Below are positions 1-10,738 of a stretch of DNA of 64,000 nt, one piece after another. The notes beneath the pieces are model-generated. The model searched no databases. It saw only the letters and a list, made by a program, of their open reading frames with translations, and was not told the origin of the DNA. Both the position numbers and the translations under genes were made by a program. Origin of the DNA: Sympetrum striolatum (lineage: Eukaryota > Arthropoda > Insecta > Odonata > Libellulidae); the NCBI GenBank assembly GCA_947579665.1, contig OX388351.1:54506939-54570938 (forward strand). The letters run 5' to 3'. The stretch's first letter is position 1; each line of letters begins with the position of its first letter.

Positions 1-190
1 ACCGCGGCCACTATTGGGAGGCCCAGAAGCAGAGCGTCCAAACTGGGGTCGCTGGGGGACCGCAGCAACTAACAGAGGCCCAGAAGTGGAACTTGCGGTC
101 ACTGGGGGACCACAGCCAACTGTTAGTGCATATAAGTTTGGACGTCGTACTTGTGGTCACTGGTGGACCACAGCCAACCCTTAGGGCACT
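1..190. repeat. Degenerate GC-rich tandem repeat, about 50-59 bp unit
   Basis: Three imperfect units share the core GACCACAGCCAAC, preceded by a GGTCACTGGGG-like stretch; the core recurs at about 58, 108 and 166. Two copies of GGCCCAGAAG (about 19 and 78) fit the same pattern. The stretch is clearly richer in G and C than the DNA to its right. No coding frame is evident and the window starts inside it, so its full size is unknown. Confidence 0.6.
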
Positions 191-660
191 GAAGTCTTTG
201 GGAGTCGGAATCAGACTGTCTCTCGAGCGTAGTGATGCATGAGGGAGTTTGGTCGGACTCTCTTATTTTTGCCTAAATGTCATTTCCTGCTTTATAGGCG
301 GTAATACTCAGTAAGGCATATTGAACCCATAGTAAGAGTAATACCATACTAAATAAGGCTCGGTAACACACACGAATTACTCAATAAGGCTTGTTAAAAC
401 TTGGCTAAACTAAACTAAAATCTAGCTATGTACATTGGGGATCGACGGCTGCTGCTCCTTCTCCTTCGACGACCTCTTCTTTCTTCTTCACTGTCTCTCG
501 TAACGAAATGCATGGCTTAAATCGTCCCCGGGGGCGGACTAATATTATATTGTAACTAAAGTTGTGCCTACTTTGTAGACACAACGTCGTCCCGCCTCTC
601 GGTCGCTACAATGCCGCGCAAGCCACAAAGTAAACCTCACAACAGGAGCACCCTAAGTAC
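191..660. other. Unassigned spacer
   Basis: No reading frame, terminal repeat or known element was recognised. It contains a pyrimidine-rich CTTCTCC/TTCTTCTTC run around 460-490. The right half is moderately GC-rich, which would fit an untranslated region of a mobile element, but nothing proves that. Confidence 0.3.
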
Positions 661-860
661 CGAGAGACACGCTAGGTATACTCCTACCCAGAAAGCGACT
701 GAGAGATTACTCTAGGAGGTAGAAGCATCCAAGGTCTCGAAAGACATGATAGGTATACTCCTACCTGGGCAGCGAATAACAGATGACTCTAGGAGGTACG
801 AGCACCGTAAATCTAGAGAGATATGCTAGGTATACTCCGACCCGGAAGGCATATGAGTGA
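661..860. repeat. 77-bp tandem repeat, about 2.5 copies
   Basis: The block AGGTATACTCC recurs at 674, 751 and 828, an exact 77-bp spacing. A second shared block, ACTCTAGGAGGTA, lies in between at about 711 and 787. The units differ by scattered substitutions, so the array is not new. No coding function is seen. Confidence 0.8.
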
Positions 861-2214
861 TTACATTTTATGCTGCGTATTCGCGTTACTTTGTTGCGCC
901 AGGTGATGCAATCATAAAAGCAGAAAAGGTCGCCTTGCGACATTTGCATTAGATTGAGTTAAATTAATATTTATGGTAAAGAACCATTAGCTGAAAATCT
1001 CATCAAGAGCGATTTAATTATTTAAATAAGATAAATATCTCGAACATTGTTTTAAGTTTCGAAGTCGTCGTGACGACGTATCTGTGATTTATAAGGGTCC
1101 CCATTCGAGATGTTTCTATAACTTGTCCCTCCGAAAATACACATTAACATTATGTAATAAAAATAAATACTCATAATAATTTATATAAAAGTTCAACGTG
1201 GATGTACTAATTTTCTGAGTAATAAATAGATCAAAATTATGAATTATAAATGATTATCACTAAGCCCGAAATATATTTATATCTTCTCTTAAACTTTAGA
1301 ACATTGAGTAGATAGCAACTCATTGAATTGTCAAATAGAATAAGTATGGCATAGAGAGTGCATGTCGAATTGAATAAATAAAATATCGAAAACGAAAATG
1401 CCAAAATAAACAATTACTTTCATTACGATACAGCACTCATGCAGAAATAAATAAATTATAGAATTATAAGTGAAATTATGAAAACTGATCACATTTCCAT
1501 ACGAAACATGAGGAGTGCTATGCATGGATTTGCACCTATGGGGGCATGCCCTCCTCCCATCTGCCCCTTTTCGGGATTGAATCACATTCTGGAGGATTAA
1601 ACAATTCTCTGCAGGAGGCTGCAGAATAAAAAATTACATCAGGCGATTATAAGTATCATGAAATTGGTAGTCTTTAAGCATTTTATTTATGTATGATCGC
1701 TCATTAAGTACGCTTAAATTATAAAAAGGCAACGATTACAAAATCATTCCGCATTCTATTGCTATTCTTCATTTATGACATTAAAATATTTCAAATTGCT
1801 TTCGCTTACTTAGAGTGGAGCCTGCAAAGAGCAGTAAATGTATCCCAAGGGTTTTAACGCAGGTAACTATGATAAAGGCTCTCCAAATTCCTTGTCGTTC
1901 ACAACGTCTTCTCCTAATCCGGAGAAAAATTGTTAATTTTCTCGTCTGAGAACTTTTAAATACAACATGGATTAAAAATTTAATACTTACATGCAAGTAT
2001 AAGTTGACAGATTTAGTAACATTACAATAAAAATTACAACCAAATGTTCCATTGCAACAAATAAGTAATGGTTTCGTTACCTCAAGCTCTGTACTGCTCT
2101 GCAATGGGCTGTTGAACTGACCTAGTTGACGGTCTGCAAAACACTGATTTCTTCAGACAGCCGCTAGGCTTATATACACCTCCGGAATACCGATTTTACT
2201 GCTTTTGAACTATT
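861..2214. other. AT-rich spacer without recognisable gene
   Basis: Short open frames on the minus strand (1331-1585 and 1781-2104) have no family motif, no matching flanking exon signals and no codon bias that sets them apart. I treat them as chance openings. No repeat or element boundary was recognised. Confidence 0.4.
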
Positions 2215-2612
2215 GAAAGGGGATGCATATGACATCGACATCTTTAACAGCATGTACATGACGTCTGACTCTTCAGGTTTACCAGGAAAAGGCCGGGTTT
2301 ACGTAATTTGTTGTGTTCAGCAGTGGAGGTTTTTAGCGCGTGTTACCTGTGCGTGGAGCATAGAATACACGTGCCGAAGATACGTGTGTTGGTATCAAGG
2401 AACCTACTAAAATTAACGTTGTACCAAAAGAGTTGTTTTTATGGATTACACGTGCCATCTCCATCTTTTATAGCATATACGTGACATATGGCACCTCTAT
2501 ATTACACGGAGAAGGCCGTTGTGCGTAATATCTCCTGTTCGTCAGTGGGAATTTTTTTGCGCTCGGTACCCTCACGTGGAGCAAAGAATACACGTGGCAT
2601 AAGTACACTGTG
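2215..2612. repeat. Diverged tandem duplication, about 222-bp period
   Basis: Two units can be aligned by eye, 2215-2400 and about 2430-2612. Shared blocks include AGCATGTACATGAC versus AGCATATACGTGAC (2249 and 2472), AGAAGGCCG-like text, CAGTGG, and GTGGAGCA followed by GAATACACGTG. A 65-residue open frame at 2213-2410 lies wholly inside one unit and its equivalent is not kept in the other, so it is unlikely to be coding. Confidence 0.65.
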
Positions 2613-3438
2613 AAAATAGGAAGAGTAACATATTTAAATTAACATTTTTCATAATATTATATACTTCGGAAAATATTTCTTGACATTCGAACTATATTAG
2701 AGATTCTGTTTTAATATTTAAATAAAGCAATAGTGCAAATGTTAAAATTAATTAAAGAATGGATGGCAATGAGAAACCGGGATGAAAAATTTGCTCGATC
2801 GTCCAAGATACACATGCTAGCAATGGCGGCTTCCGAAAAGAAGATTTCAAGGTCACGTTCATGCCGTGAACACTTACTTAAATATGGGAATAAGGGGAGA
2901 TGAAATGACCGAAACCTCAGCGAAGAGAGCAGCGTAGGATTGCATTTCAGCAACCTCACTGATACTAACTGAATACACCAATGACCTGTTTATAAAGGTA
3001 GCAAATGGTCAGTTGGGACTTTTATAGTAAAAAACTACTGCTAAAAAAACCCGCGTCTCCAACATGGCCTTACTCAAACATCTAACCAAATGGTTTAAAT
3101 TGCTGTTACTCAACTTTGAATAGGGGCCTGCCGTAAAATGAAATATTACTTCTTTGCAGATGAAAGCATTCACCACCGATTGATTCGATGCTCCACTTAC
3201 TTACAGCGAGGCATTTATTTATACAGTATGAGATAAAAGCCATGCATGAAAGAGGCATGCACTCGTGGCACCAAGATGTTTCCTAAATATCGCCTAGAAA
3301 ATTAACTATGTGACTAATATTACGAAAATTTATATTTTAAAATGTTTAAATCTTTATTATATTTAATATAATCGTTTATTACTTATTGAGAAAAGAAGTT
3401 ATTGGCTCATAATAACGTTTTTCCACTTTATTTATAAA
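2613..3438. other. AT-rich spacer
   Basis: Nothing recognisable. An 82-codon opening on the minus strand (2711-2959) shows no domain, signal sequence or supporting context. The sequence immediately left of 3439 is the host flank of the Helitron. Confidence 0.35.
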
Positions 3439-4667
3439 CTAGCTGAAGCGCCCGTTGATTCTCAACGGGGAATATAGAAGTAGATTAAATTCAAGTTGCC
3501 GGTCGTGCAATGCGTAAATTCCCTTTATAATACAGTCTAGAATTAAAATAACTATTCTTACTGTACAGGAAAATTCATGAGCTCGGATCAACAATCTCAT
3601 TGATCGCGAGGAGGATTGGCTGTTTACAACTTCAACAGTTTTGGAAAATTCACGCGTATTTTATCAAAATTCTCGAAATTTCGATTCGGAAACAATATTC
3701 CACGATCAAAATTAGAATATTAATTTAATTTCCGTTCTTTTGCTTCTTGTTTCGTCTCCGCACAACTATTTTTCTATTTTAATACTTCAAAAGAAATATA
3801 GCCTGCTACCGATTTAAGTGAACATTAGATTTATTCTTTATGCAAACCCATCTGAGCGATCTTGGTTCGAACCCAGCAAAATTATCGAATAAAATTGAGA
3901 CTTTACGTCCTTCCTGGTACCAGAAAACACGTACGCAAAGTTTAACGCGAATCTGGCAAACAGTTTGTAATAAAATCGACGACACACAACATAAAAACAA
4001 ACCCACAGAATATTTGCTTTATATCATAAAAGACATCTAACTTCCCTCATCCATGAGCTGGTAATCTCCTGACTAGTTACGTACCTGCAATTGCTGGTTA
4101 CCTTCTTACAGAAAATTTCTCGTTATCCATGAAATATATCGTCCTCTTTAATCATCAGCTTTATGAGCCTTAAGTCCACGAGTATTTTGCGGAATAAAAC
4201 ATGAGCTCGGATTCAACAATGGGATCGGTCGTCAAGGGGATGAGTTGTTTATAGCCTCGAATTTTCACAAAAGTTTTGTATATTTTACCAATATTCTCGC
4301 AAATTCTAATCGAAAGTAACATTCCATGACCAAAATAAGAATCTCTATTCGATTTTCTTTCTTTTGGTGTTTGTCTCGACTCTGTACAGGTACAACCATT
4401 CATCCTAATTTAATTCTTCAAGAGAAATAAAGCCTGCAACCGATAAAAGTGAAGCGTACGTGTATTCCTTATGAAAATCAATCTGAGCGATCTTGGTTCG
4501 AACCCAGCAAAATTCTTGAATAAAAATGCGACAGTACTTCCTTCTTGATATCAGAAAATACGTATGCAAAGTTTGAGACAAATCAGGCAAACGGTGTGGA
4601 CTCCAATCCAAGACAAACAAACCCACAAACACACAAACCCACAGAATTTCTGCTTTATATATATGGA
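3439..4667 (-). mobile_element. Non-autonomous Helitron (rolling-circle transposon remnant)
   Basis: Read on the minus strand, the element starts TCCATATATATAAAGCAG after a host A and runs into a GTGGGTTTGTGTG-rich stretch, a usual Helitron 5' end. It ends with a GC-rich hairpin (arms CCCGTTGA and TCAACGGG) about 8 bp before the terminal CTAG, next to a host T. No terminal inverted repeats or target duplication are expected or seen. There is no Rep/helicase gene, so it could only have moved using another element's enzyme. Inside, a block of about 470 bp occurs twice. The family also appears at 22766-24185 and as a fragment at 63494-63711. Termini are seen directly; the class is inferred from them. 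Confidence 0.8.
3555..4667 (-). repeat. Internal duplication inside the Helitron
   Basis: The segment 3570-4028 is repeated, diverged, at about 4200-4667. Shared blocks include CATGAGCTCGGAT, GAGCGATCTTGGTTCGAACC and CAAACCCACAGAAT. Either two related Helitrons lie end to end, the left one lacking its 5' tip and the right one its 3' hairpin, or one element duplicated internally. The single intact 3' hairpin at 3439 and single intact 5' tip at 4667 fit both. Confidence 0.7.
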
Positions 4668-4730
4668 TTTTCAAAAGAAAAATAACTTTTTTACATTTTT
4701 TTATTGTTTTCCTCGAAAAACAAAAATAAT

Positions 4731-4845
4731 GAAAATGTCTTGCAGACAAATTCTACTTACTGTCATTCAAACCCTTTTAATTTTTTTTGAAAATGTCTTG
4801 CAGACAAATTCTACTTACTGTCATTCAAACCCTTTTAATTTTTTT
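4731..4845. repeat. 58-bp perfect tandem duplication
   Basis: A 58-bp unit starting GAAAATGTCTTGCAGAC at 4731 is repeated at 4789 with almost no change, ending in a run of T. It lies between the Helitron and the retrotransposon LTR. The near identity points to a recent slippage or replication event. Confidence 0.9.
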
Positions 4846-4861
4846 TGCAAGCCTTAGAGTC

Positions 4862-5149
4862 TGTTTTTTGTTTCTACTAATGAATCTCCAAACCTAAATG
4901 TATGAGGATATGGCCAGTTCTTTCGATAAAAAAAGCAAAGTCCGGAACGACTTCAGTTTATTGAACAACGAAGCAGTTCTCTTCACCGCTGAAGGTTTTG
5001 AGAGAGAGAGAGCGTGCTCGCAAGAGCGAGGTAACTAGGAGTAGGGGAAGTAGGGGAAGGTAGGAAACACAGATATATATTAATATATATCTGTGGTAGG
5101 AAAGGTAGGGGATAACAAAAGAGCATACACTGCGTTACCATTTCAAACA
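4862..5149 (-). mobile_element. 3' LTR of the BEL/Pao element
   Basis: On the minus strand this 288-bp stretch begins TGTTTGAAATGG right after a purine tract and ends AAACAAAAAACA, giving the TG...CA ends of an LTR. An AATAAA signal lies in GTTCAATAAACTGAAG (about 4950-4965), as expected for the R region. It sits where a 3' LTR should be, downstream of pol. No second copy was found to the right of pol, so the element is missing its 5' LTR. The outer edge at 4862 is less certain because no target duplication could be checked. A 28-bp palindrome lies inside it. Confidence 0.65.
5068..5095. repeat. 28-bp perfect palindrome inside the LTR
   Basis: The sequence CACAGATATATATT is followed directly by its own reverse complement. 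It is flanked by GTAGGAAA on both sides (5060-5067 and 5096-5103), which could be an 8-bp target-site duplication. The flanks are themselves a simple GTAGGGGAAG-type repeat, so the matching flanks may be coincidental. The half-sequence CACAGATATATATTA occurs again at 34309. Confidence 0.75.
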
Positions 5150-5165
5150 TTCCGCCCACCTCTCT
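5150..5165 (-). promoter_or_regulatory. Polypurine tract of the BEL/Pao element
   Basis: On the minus strand AGAGAGGTGGGCGGAA directly precedes the TG that opens the LTR. In LTR retrotransposons such a tract primes plus-strand DNA synthesis. Position and composition support the call. Confidence 0.65.
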
Positions 5166-5239
5166 TCGCAGAAGAGAATAGATACAAAAAATGTTATTTC
5201 AACAAGAAAATAAAATAAATATTTGATTACTTAATATTG

Positions 5240-7084
5240 TTATCGCAACAAAACAAGTTTGGTAATTGGTCTTCTAAATGATGAGTCTGCAGTTTTTACT
5301 GTCACCACTCTAACTCTATCATCTTCGCCTGGATGCACGGCCGTAATTCTCGCCAATGGCCAACGTGCCGGTGAAGTGTTCTCCGTGCGAAGTAACACTA
5401 GGTCTCAAATCTTGATATTTGGTGTTGTACGTGTCCACTTCTGCCGTAGCTGTAGCGACGGCAGATATTCCCGCGACCAACGTTGCCAGAAATGTTGCAG
5501 CATTTGCTGGACGCGCTTCCAACGCTTCAGCGCTGGTATTTTTTCCTGTGTTAAATCAGGCTCTGGAAGTAAAAAGGAAGGTGATGAAATTAAAAAGTGA
5601 GCAGGCGCTAAAGTTTTGAATTGGGAAAATTTCTGGAAGAGTTCAAATTTTTCAATTTTCAAGCTGATTAAAGACACATTCACGTTTTTAACATGACTGA
5701 GTGGTTCACTGATTAATTTCTGTGGCCAATGTTTTTCTTCCTCGGAAAGCCAAGAAGGCCCTGACCACCATAACTCATGGTTAATCATCTTTGATGGAAG
5801 ACATCCACGTGAAGCTACATCGGCCGGGTTACTTTTTGTGTCAACGTGATGCCATATCGCGGTTGGCACTAAAGCATGGATGTCCGAACACCGATTTGCG
5901 ATAAAAGTTGGCCATCTTGAGGGATGTTCCCGAAGCCAATATAAGACATCCTTAGAATCCGTCCACAAGTGAATTTCTAGTAGTTCAGATTTAAACAATT
6001 CCAAATTTTTATTAGTTAACTTTGCTAGTAAGTGCACTGCAGATAATTCCAAACGAGGAATACTAAGTATCTTCAAAGGAGCCACTTTAGTTTTGGCTTG
6101 AATAAATTTTACTCTAAATGAAGATTCAGAGTCTTTCTCAAGAGTTCTAAGATATAGTACTGCTCCATAAGCAAGCTTTGACGCATCAGCAAAACCATGT
6201 AACTCCATTACTTTCACTGATCTTGTTATCCCAATCCATCTAGGAACTTTTATTGCAGAGATTTGCGGTAAATTATTATAAATGCTCTGCCAATAATCGT
6301 TTTCTGCCGGAGGGAGAATTTCATCCCATTCCAATTTAAGGAGCCAAAGTTTTTGAATAAATATCTTTACGCTCACTACTATTGGCGCAATAAATCCCAG
6401 AGGGTCAAATAATTTCGAGGCCTTGGATAAAACAAGTCTCTTCGTCCACGATTCGTTATTTGTTTCAATTTTGACGATGAATTTGAAATAATCGTCGTTA
6501 GGATGCCAAGTTAATCCCAAAACAGCAAAGAAAGAATCATCTTTCAGGAGAGATTTAGGCGCAACTGCATGCGATTCCCTTGGTAACCAATCTAATAGTT
6601 CAGAGGAATTTGATAACCATTTACGCAAGGAAAAACCGCCCACCCTGCACAAATCAATGATTTCTTTTTGTTTCGCTAGAGCAGTTTGAAGGTCATCTCC
6701 GCCAGATAAAATATCATCCATGTAAGTCTCCTCTTTAATCACAATAGAGCCAAGAGGAAATTTCAACTCTTCTTCTTGAGCAAGCTGTTTGATAACTCGA
6801 ATCGCGATGAATGGGCTGCATTTCAAGCCATACGTTAGGGTGTTCAGAATATAGATGTTTATCATTTGAGATGGATCAGATCTCCACACTATTGCTTGGA
6901 GATGTCTGTCTTTCTCATTGACAACAATTTGCCTGTACATCATTCTGATATCGGCTGTGAAGACGTACTTGTATTTACGCCATAACGTGACTAAAGGTAC
7001 TATTTCCCTTAAAAGATTTGGCCCAGTAGGTGGCATCTGCCCCCCCCCCCTGCCCCTCCCTCGTACCCCCATGAATCCGCTCAT
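5240..7084 (-). pseudogene. pol: BEL/Pao retrotransposon pol remnant: reverse transcriptase, RNase H, integrase tail
   Basis: A 559-codon frame runs from 7084 to an in-frame TGA at 5405-5407. The same frame then continues to TAA at 5240-5242. The first 20 or so residues include a G/R-rich tract from a poly-G run and look foreign to the family. Reverse transcriptase follows: FTADIRMMYRQI (about 42-53), TYGLKCSPF (84-92) and the catalytic YMDD (121-124), the Pao form of the motif. RNase H residues are visible in GFADASK (297-303), RLELSAV (344-350), WTDSKDV (374-380) and ADVASRG (421-427). At about residue 500 the frame jumps to an integrase C-terminal stretch (WKRVQQMLQHFW), so the zinc-binding and catalytic core of integrase is deleted. 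Beyond the TGA the typical end block (RWPLARI, then RPITKLVLL) is kept. gag and protease are absent. The loss of integrase core, 5' LTR and gag makes it non-autonomous. Family assignment is firm; the exact deletion point needs alignment. Confidence 0.9.
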
Positions 7085-7620
7085 TTTCCTCTTTGATCTT
7101 TTGGAGTATGGGTCTCCATGTATTATTCAGGGGCGCATCCTTCTTCTCGATTTGTTGTTGGGTTCAATTGCGATTTCGATGGATTCCTTCTGTAGGCGAT
7201 CCCAGAAATTTGGTGCATTGCAAACGGATTTCGTTTCATCGAATTTCTATCTTGCGGCCGTGATCCATGGCATGCTCTGCAATCGCATATCCCTATATAA
7301 ACCTGACCAGAAATCGCATGCATCACTTCGCTCTCGAAGATGGTTCCAGAGACAGGGACCAAAACGTCAAGGGACATCGAAGAAACCACCCGACTTGCAA
7401 CCCGAGAGAACTTTATCCACAATATTCGCAGAGAAAACACCAGATCCTTTCCAGATACATTTTGTTTCGGATGTATTAATTCTTTTAAAGGATTGAAAAT
7501 CACATTGTGGACTCCGTTAAACAGTTTGAGAAAAATACCTATTTCGTTATATGTAATTCAAATTGAATGAAACGTATTTTAATAAATCAGTTGCTTGTGT
7601 CAATACATTGTTAGGAAAGT
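7085..7620. other. Unassigned stretch upstream of the Pao fragment
   Basis: It contains a C-rich run at about 7040-7070 and long open frames on both strands (7123-7503 minus; 6918-7496 and 7340-7570 plus) with no recognised domain. Base composition is less AT-rich than the neighbourhood, which suggests a former exon or element fragment. The poly-C run marks a probable join between this stretch and the retrotransposon. Confidence 0.35.
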
Positions 7621-7821
7621 GTAAGAAGGTCCTGTCTTACAAATCGCTTTCTATGTAACCTTTTTTGGTAGTTATGGTTATGTGGTGGTTATGGTTTTGG
7701 TATTTATACATGATCGTTCCAAGGAAGAAATATTTCCCAACGGAATTCTTAGGCTTTTCATGTTTTATTCGCCAATCCTACTTTTGTTCCCTTTTCTGAT
7801 TTCTTGTATCTACACATCCTT

Positions 7822-8615
7822 ATATCATCAAATATAGTTGCCCAAATTTGTAGTAAGACTATAAAATAAGGATTAAAAGGAACAAACTGATACCCATAAG
7901 ACGATGTATTTTGGTAGCAAACATGATTGCGACACTTATATAATCATCGGGGATAAAGAAAGAAAATTATTTGACATATTTAAGCTAAATGTTGAGAAAT
8001 AGAAGGGTTAGGAATTGTGAGAGGTAGTCTTCATAATATATCGTATTTCATTTTCTGGCTACTTGGATACTATTCGATGTTATTTTTTGGTTATTTTTTA
8101 CATTAGATGTTAAGAGTTTCTTACCCAGGATAAGTGCACTTCACGTAGAACACATTAAGCCCTATTAAGTGGCCGCCACTGCAAAAGTTTAAATGTTTTC
8201 ATATTAAACAGGAACCCAAAAAATAATGCCATGTATAGTCAATCCGTGGGCGCTTTTGATATTCAATTAGGTAGAAATCTTTTGTATTTGTATGTGTCTA
8301 AAAATTATTACGAAAGAAATTCAAAGATTTAATTTAAACTTGAAAACATGCGGAATATGAAGGATATAATATTGAACCAAAGAATATTGAAAGCGAAGAA
8401 ATTTATTTATATATCAAATGTAGTTGCCCAAATGTGTAGTAAGACTAAAATAAGGATTAAAAGGAGCAAACTGATACCCATAAGACGATGTATTTTGGTA
8501 GCAAACATGATTGCGACACTTATATAATCATCAGGGATAAAGAAAGAAAATTATTTGACATATTTAAGCTAAATGTAGAGAAATAGAAGGGTTAGGAATT
8601 GTGAGAGGTAGTCTT
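7822..8615. repeat. Direct repeat pair, about 205 bp, 586 bp apart
   Basis: The segment 7822-8030 recurs at 8411-8615 with only a few changes. Shared blocks include GATACCCATAAGACGATG, GCAAACATGATTGCGACAC and GAGGTAGTCTT. The stretch between the copies is unrelated. No coding frame spans the copies. It could be a local segmental duplication or two ends of an unrecognised element. Confidence 0.85.
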
Positions 8616-9289
8616 TGATTATCTTGTTATTCTAATTGGAAAGGAATAAAATTCTCGTTTTTTCTATAGCGTTATTAAACATCTTTTATTTCGGAAATTA
8701 AGGAATTCTGTTTCTAGTGTGATTTGACGTTTGGATTCCAAACGGTGGCTCACTATTTGAGAAGCCTCTAAACGAGCATTTGGTGTTTTATCCTCTCCTT
8801 GTAGAAATTCCTGCCGATTTGGCCGTTAACTCAGGGACAGTCTCTTTACTTCAAACTGTTGATCCCGCTCTTTTCAGCAGGATCCACCCGTTCCAATATT
8901 TTCTCTTAAATATTATTATATCGAAACTTATCTTAGCATTGGAACGCTTACGATACCCTAAAGTCATGCAATAAGTGAAAATAGTGACGTGGGTGGGATT
9001 CGAATGCACTTTTTATATGCGCCTAGCTATTATTTTTGGTTTAACATCTACTTAGAATATGAGTGACCTGCTTTCGATTTGGGACAGCCAAGTCACTAAT
9101 TTTCAATTCTTGTAGAAGCTATTTTGTTTTCAATACCTGCCGTAGTAGCACAGTTTTCTCTCAGTTTTTTTTTAATTCTTATCCCATATTTTAATTAATT
9201 TAAAGTAGCAACATTATTTGGATATTAAAACAGAATCGCTAAAAAGGTTCGCATGTGAAGAAAAATTTATTATTAAAAAATAGTATGAT
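8616..9289. other. AT-rich spacer
   Basis: No gene or element was recognised. A 64-codon opening at 8780-8974 has no identifiable motif. Confidence 0.35.
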
Positions 9290-9622
9290 ACGATGTTAAT
9301 TTTACTAGGTTCTTTGTTGCCATAGCGTTACTTCGGCCCTTTTTTTCTTTGTTCCACGTGCAGGTTAAACGCGCAAAGAAAATTTTACTGACGAGCCAAA
9401 GAAATTACATAAATGCGGTCATCTCCAGGTAAAATCAAAGTGCAGTATCTCACGTATATGCTATTAATGATGGCGATGGCACGTGTAATCCACAAAAACA
9501 GCTCCTATGCTACAATGTTAATTTTACTAGGTTCCATGTTCCCACTTCGGCGGATGTATTCTTTGTTCCACGCGCTGATAGCACGCCCAAACAAAATCTG
9601 ACGAACAAAAGAAACACAATTG
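9290..9622. repeat. Diverged direct repeat pair, about 110 bp
   Basis: About 9292-9405 and 9513-9620 share TGTTAATTTTACTAGGTTC, then ACTTCGG, TTCTTTGTTCCACG, a GCGC/ACGC block and CTGACGA. The copies are offset by about 220 bp and differ by small indels. Short frames over the copies are not conserved between them. Confidence 0.6.
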
Positions 9623-10658
9623 GTGATTCAAGCTGAGTGTTATGGGTACTTCCGTTATACCAGAAAACCGGCAACAACGCGGTGCGGAGCGCAGACAAAG
9701 AGTGCTATGGGTGATTTTTCATACCTTTACAATAAACTAAGCTAGTTTTAAAAAACTAGCGAGTTAATTTTGTTGAATCTCTATTTTTACGGTAATATTA
9801 ATTTCCTCTAAATATGGTCATTAATACATACTGTCAGAATGTAATTGTTTTGCTGGTTTCACAATGAATACCATTTCGCTCAATTATATGCATTCTATAG
9901 CAGTGTTAATTACTTTGAATTGATGTAACTTGAACTTGTAACTTGCTTTCATTACTGATACTGCAGTTTTTTAATTAGTCTATATGCTAATTTCTATTTT
10001 TATATTATGAAAATTCTGCTGTAATAATTTGAAATTTCCAATTGCCATTTCTTATTTTCCTGCTTTATCTTGTAAATTTAAATTTGTTTTTTTTTTGGAA
10101 TTCATTTTGAGAATTCTTTTTGTAATTTTTCGGAATTTCTTGAATTTTAAACATTAAGCTGATTTATATTTTTTTGCGTGAATCTAATTGCTAATCTAGA
10201 TTTGCTTTTTAGTTCTGCAGTTGTCATTCATGATATTTTCTTCTTCCTTTAATTTTATTTCGTTTCAATGTGAGCATTATTGATTATGTATTTGTAAAAG
10301 TAAATTTGTTAATACAATATGCTCGATGAATTTCACTGTCGTAATAGTTCCCCTCATATCATTTATGGAACTATAAATATAATATGCCCTATTAGATAAC
10401 ATATTTTCTCCTCGATTATGTGAGGAAAAACATTACGAAGAAATTCCGTTTTGTGTGTTCGCGCTATGGTCATATATCACTTCTCAACTGTCACAGTCAG
10501 CGCGCGAAAACCCATTTTGCCAGTTTGTAAACATGAGGCTTCGTGTTATGTTTCCAGCGGCTTGTTGGGAAAAGTAAGATTGTCACGTTTTTCTTCAATT
10601 CACTTCTCTAATGAATTGTATGCAATATTTTCATTTAAATAACCGTGGTAAACTAGAA
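9623..10658. other. T-rich spacer
   Basis: Long runs of T-rich sequence with recurring TTGAATTT/TTTCTTG-type words (about 9950-10330). A 63-codon opening at 10451-10642 is not supported by any motif. A short hairpin CTAGTTTT-AA-AAAACTAG lies near 9742. Confidence 0.35.
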
Positions 10659-10738
10659 GGTAAAGTTATCGATGAAGCCTTTCAGTATCAAGGGAGATAT
10701 TGAATTATTTCCAAACAGTCTTCATCGATAATTTTACT
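10659..10738. repeat. Small MITE-like inverted repeat, 80 bp
   Basis: GGTAAAGTTATCGATGAAG at 10659-10677 is matched in reverse complement at 10720-10738 with 17 of 19 bases identical. The 42-bp centre is unique. No clear target duplication was seen at the edges, so it may be a decayed miniature element or a chance hairpin. Confidence 0.5.

Noticed and set aside
4564..4857. 97-codon plus-strand frame
   Set aside because: It runs across the Helitron end and the 58-bp tandem duplication, so it cannot be a conserved gene.
5259..5619. Plus-strand frames over the retrotransposon (5259-5600, 5419-5619)
   Set aside because: They are antisense shadows of the integrase tail, which has clear family motifs on the minus strand.
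6918..7496. 192-codon plus-strand frame
   Set aside because: Its first part is antisense to reverse transcriptase, and the rest has no recognised domain.
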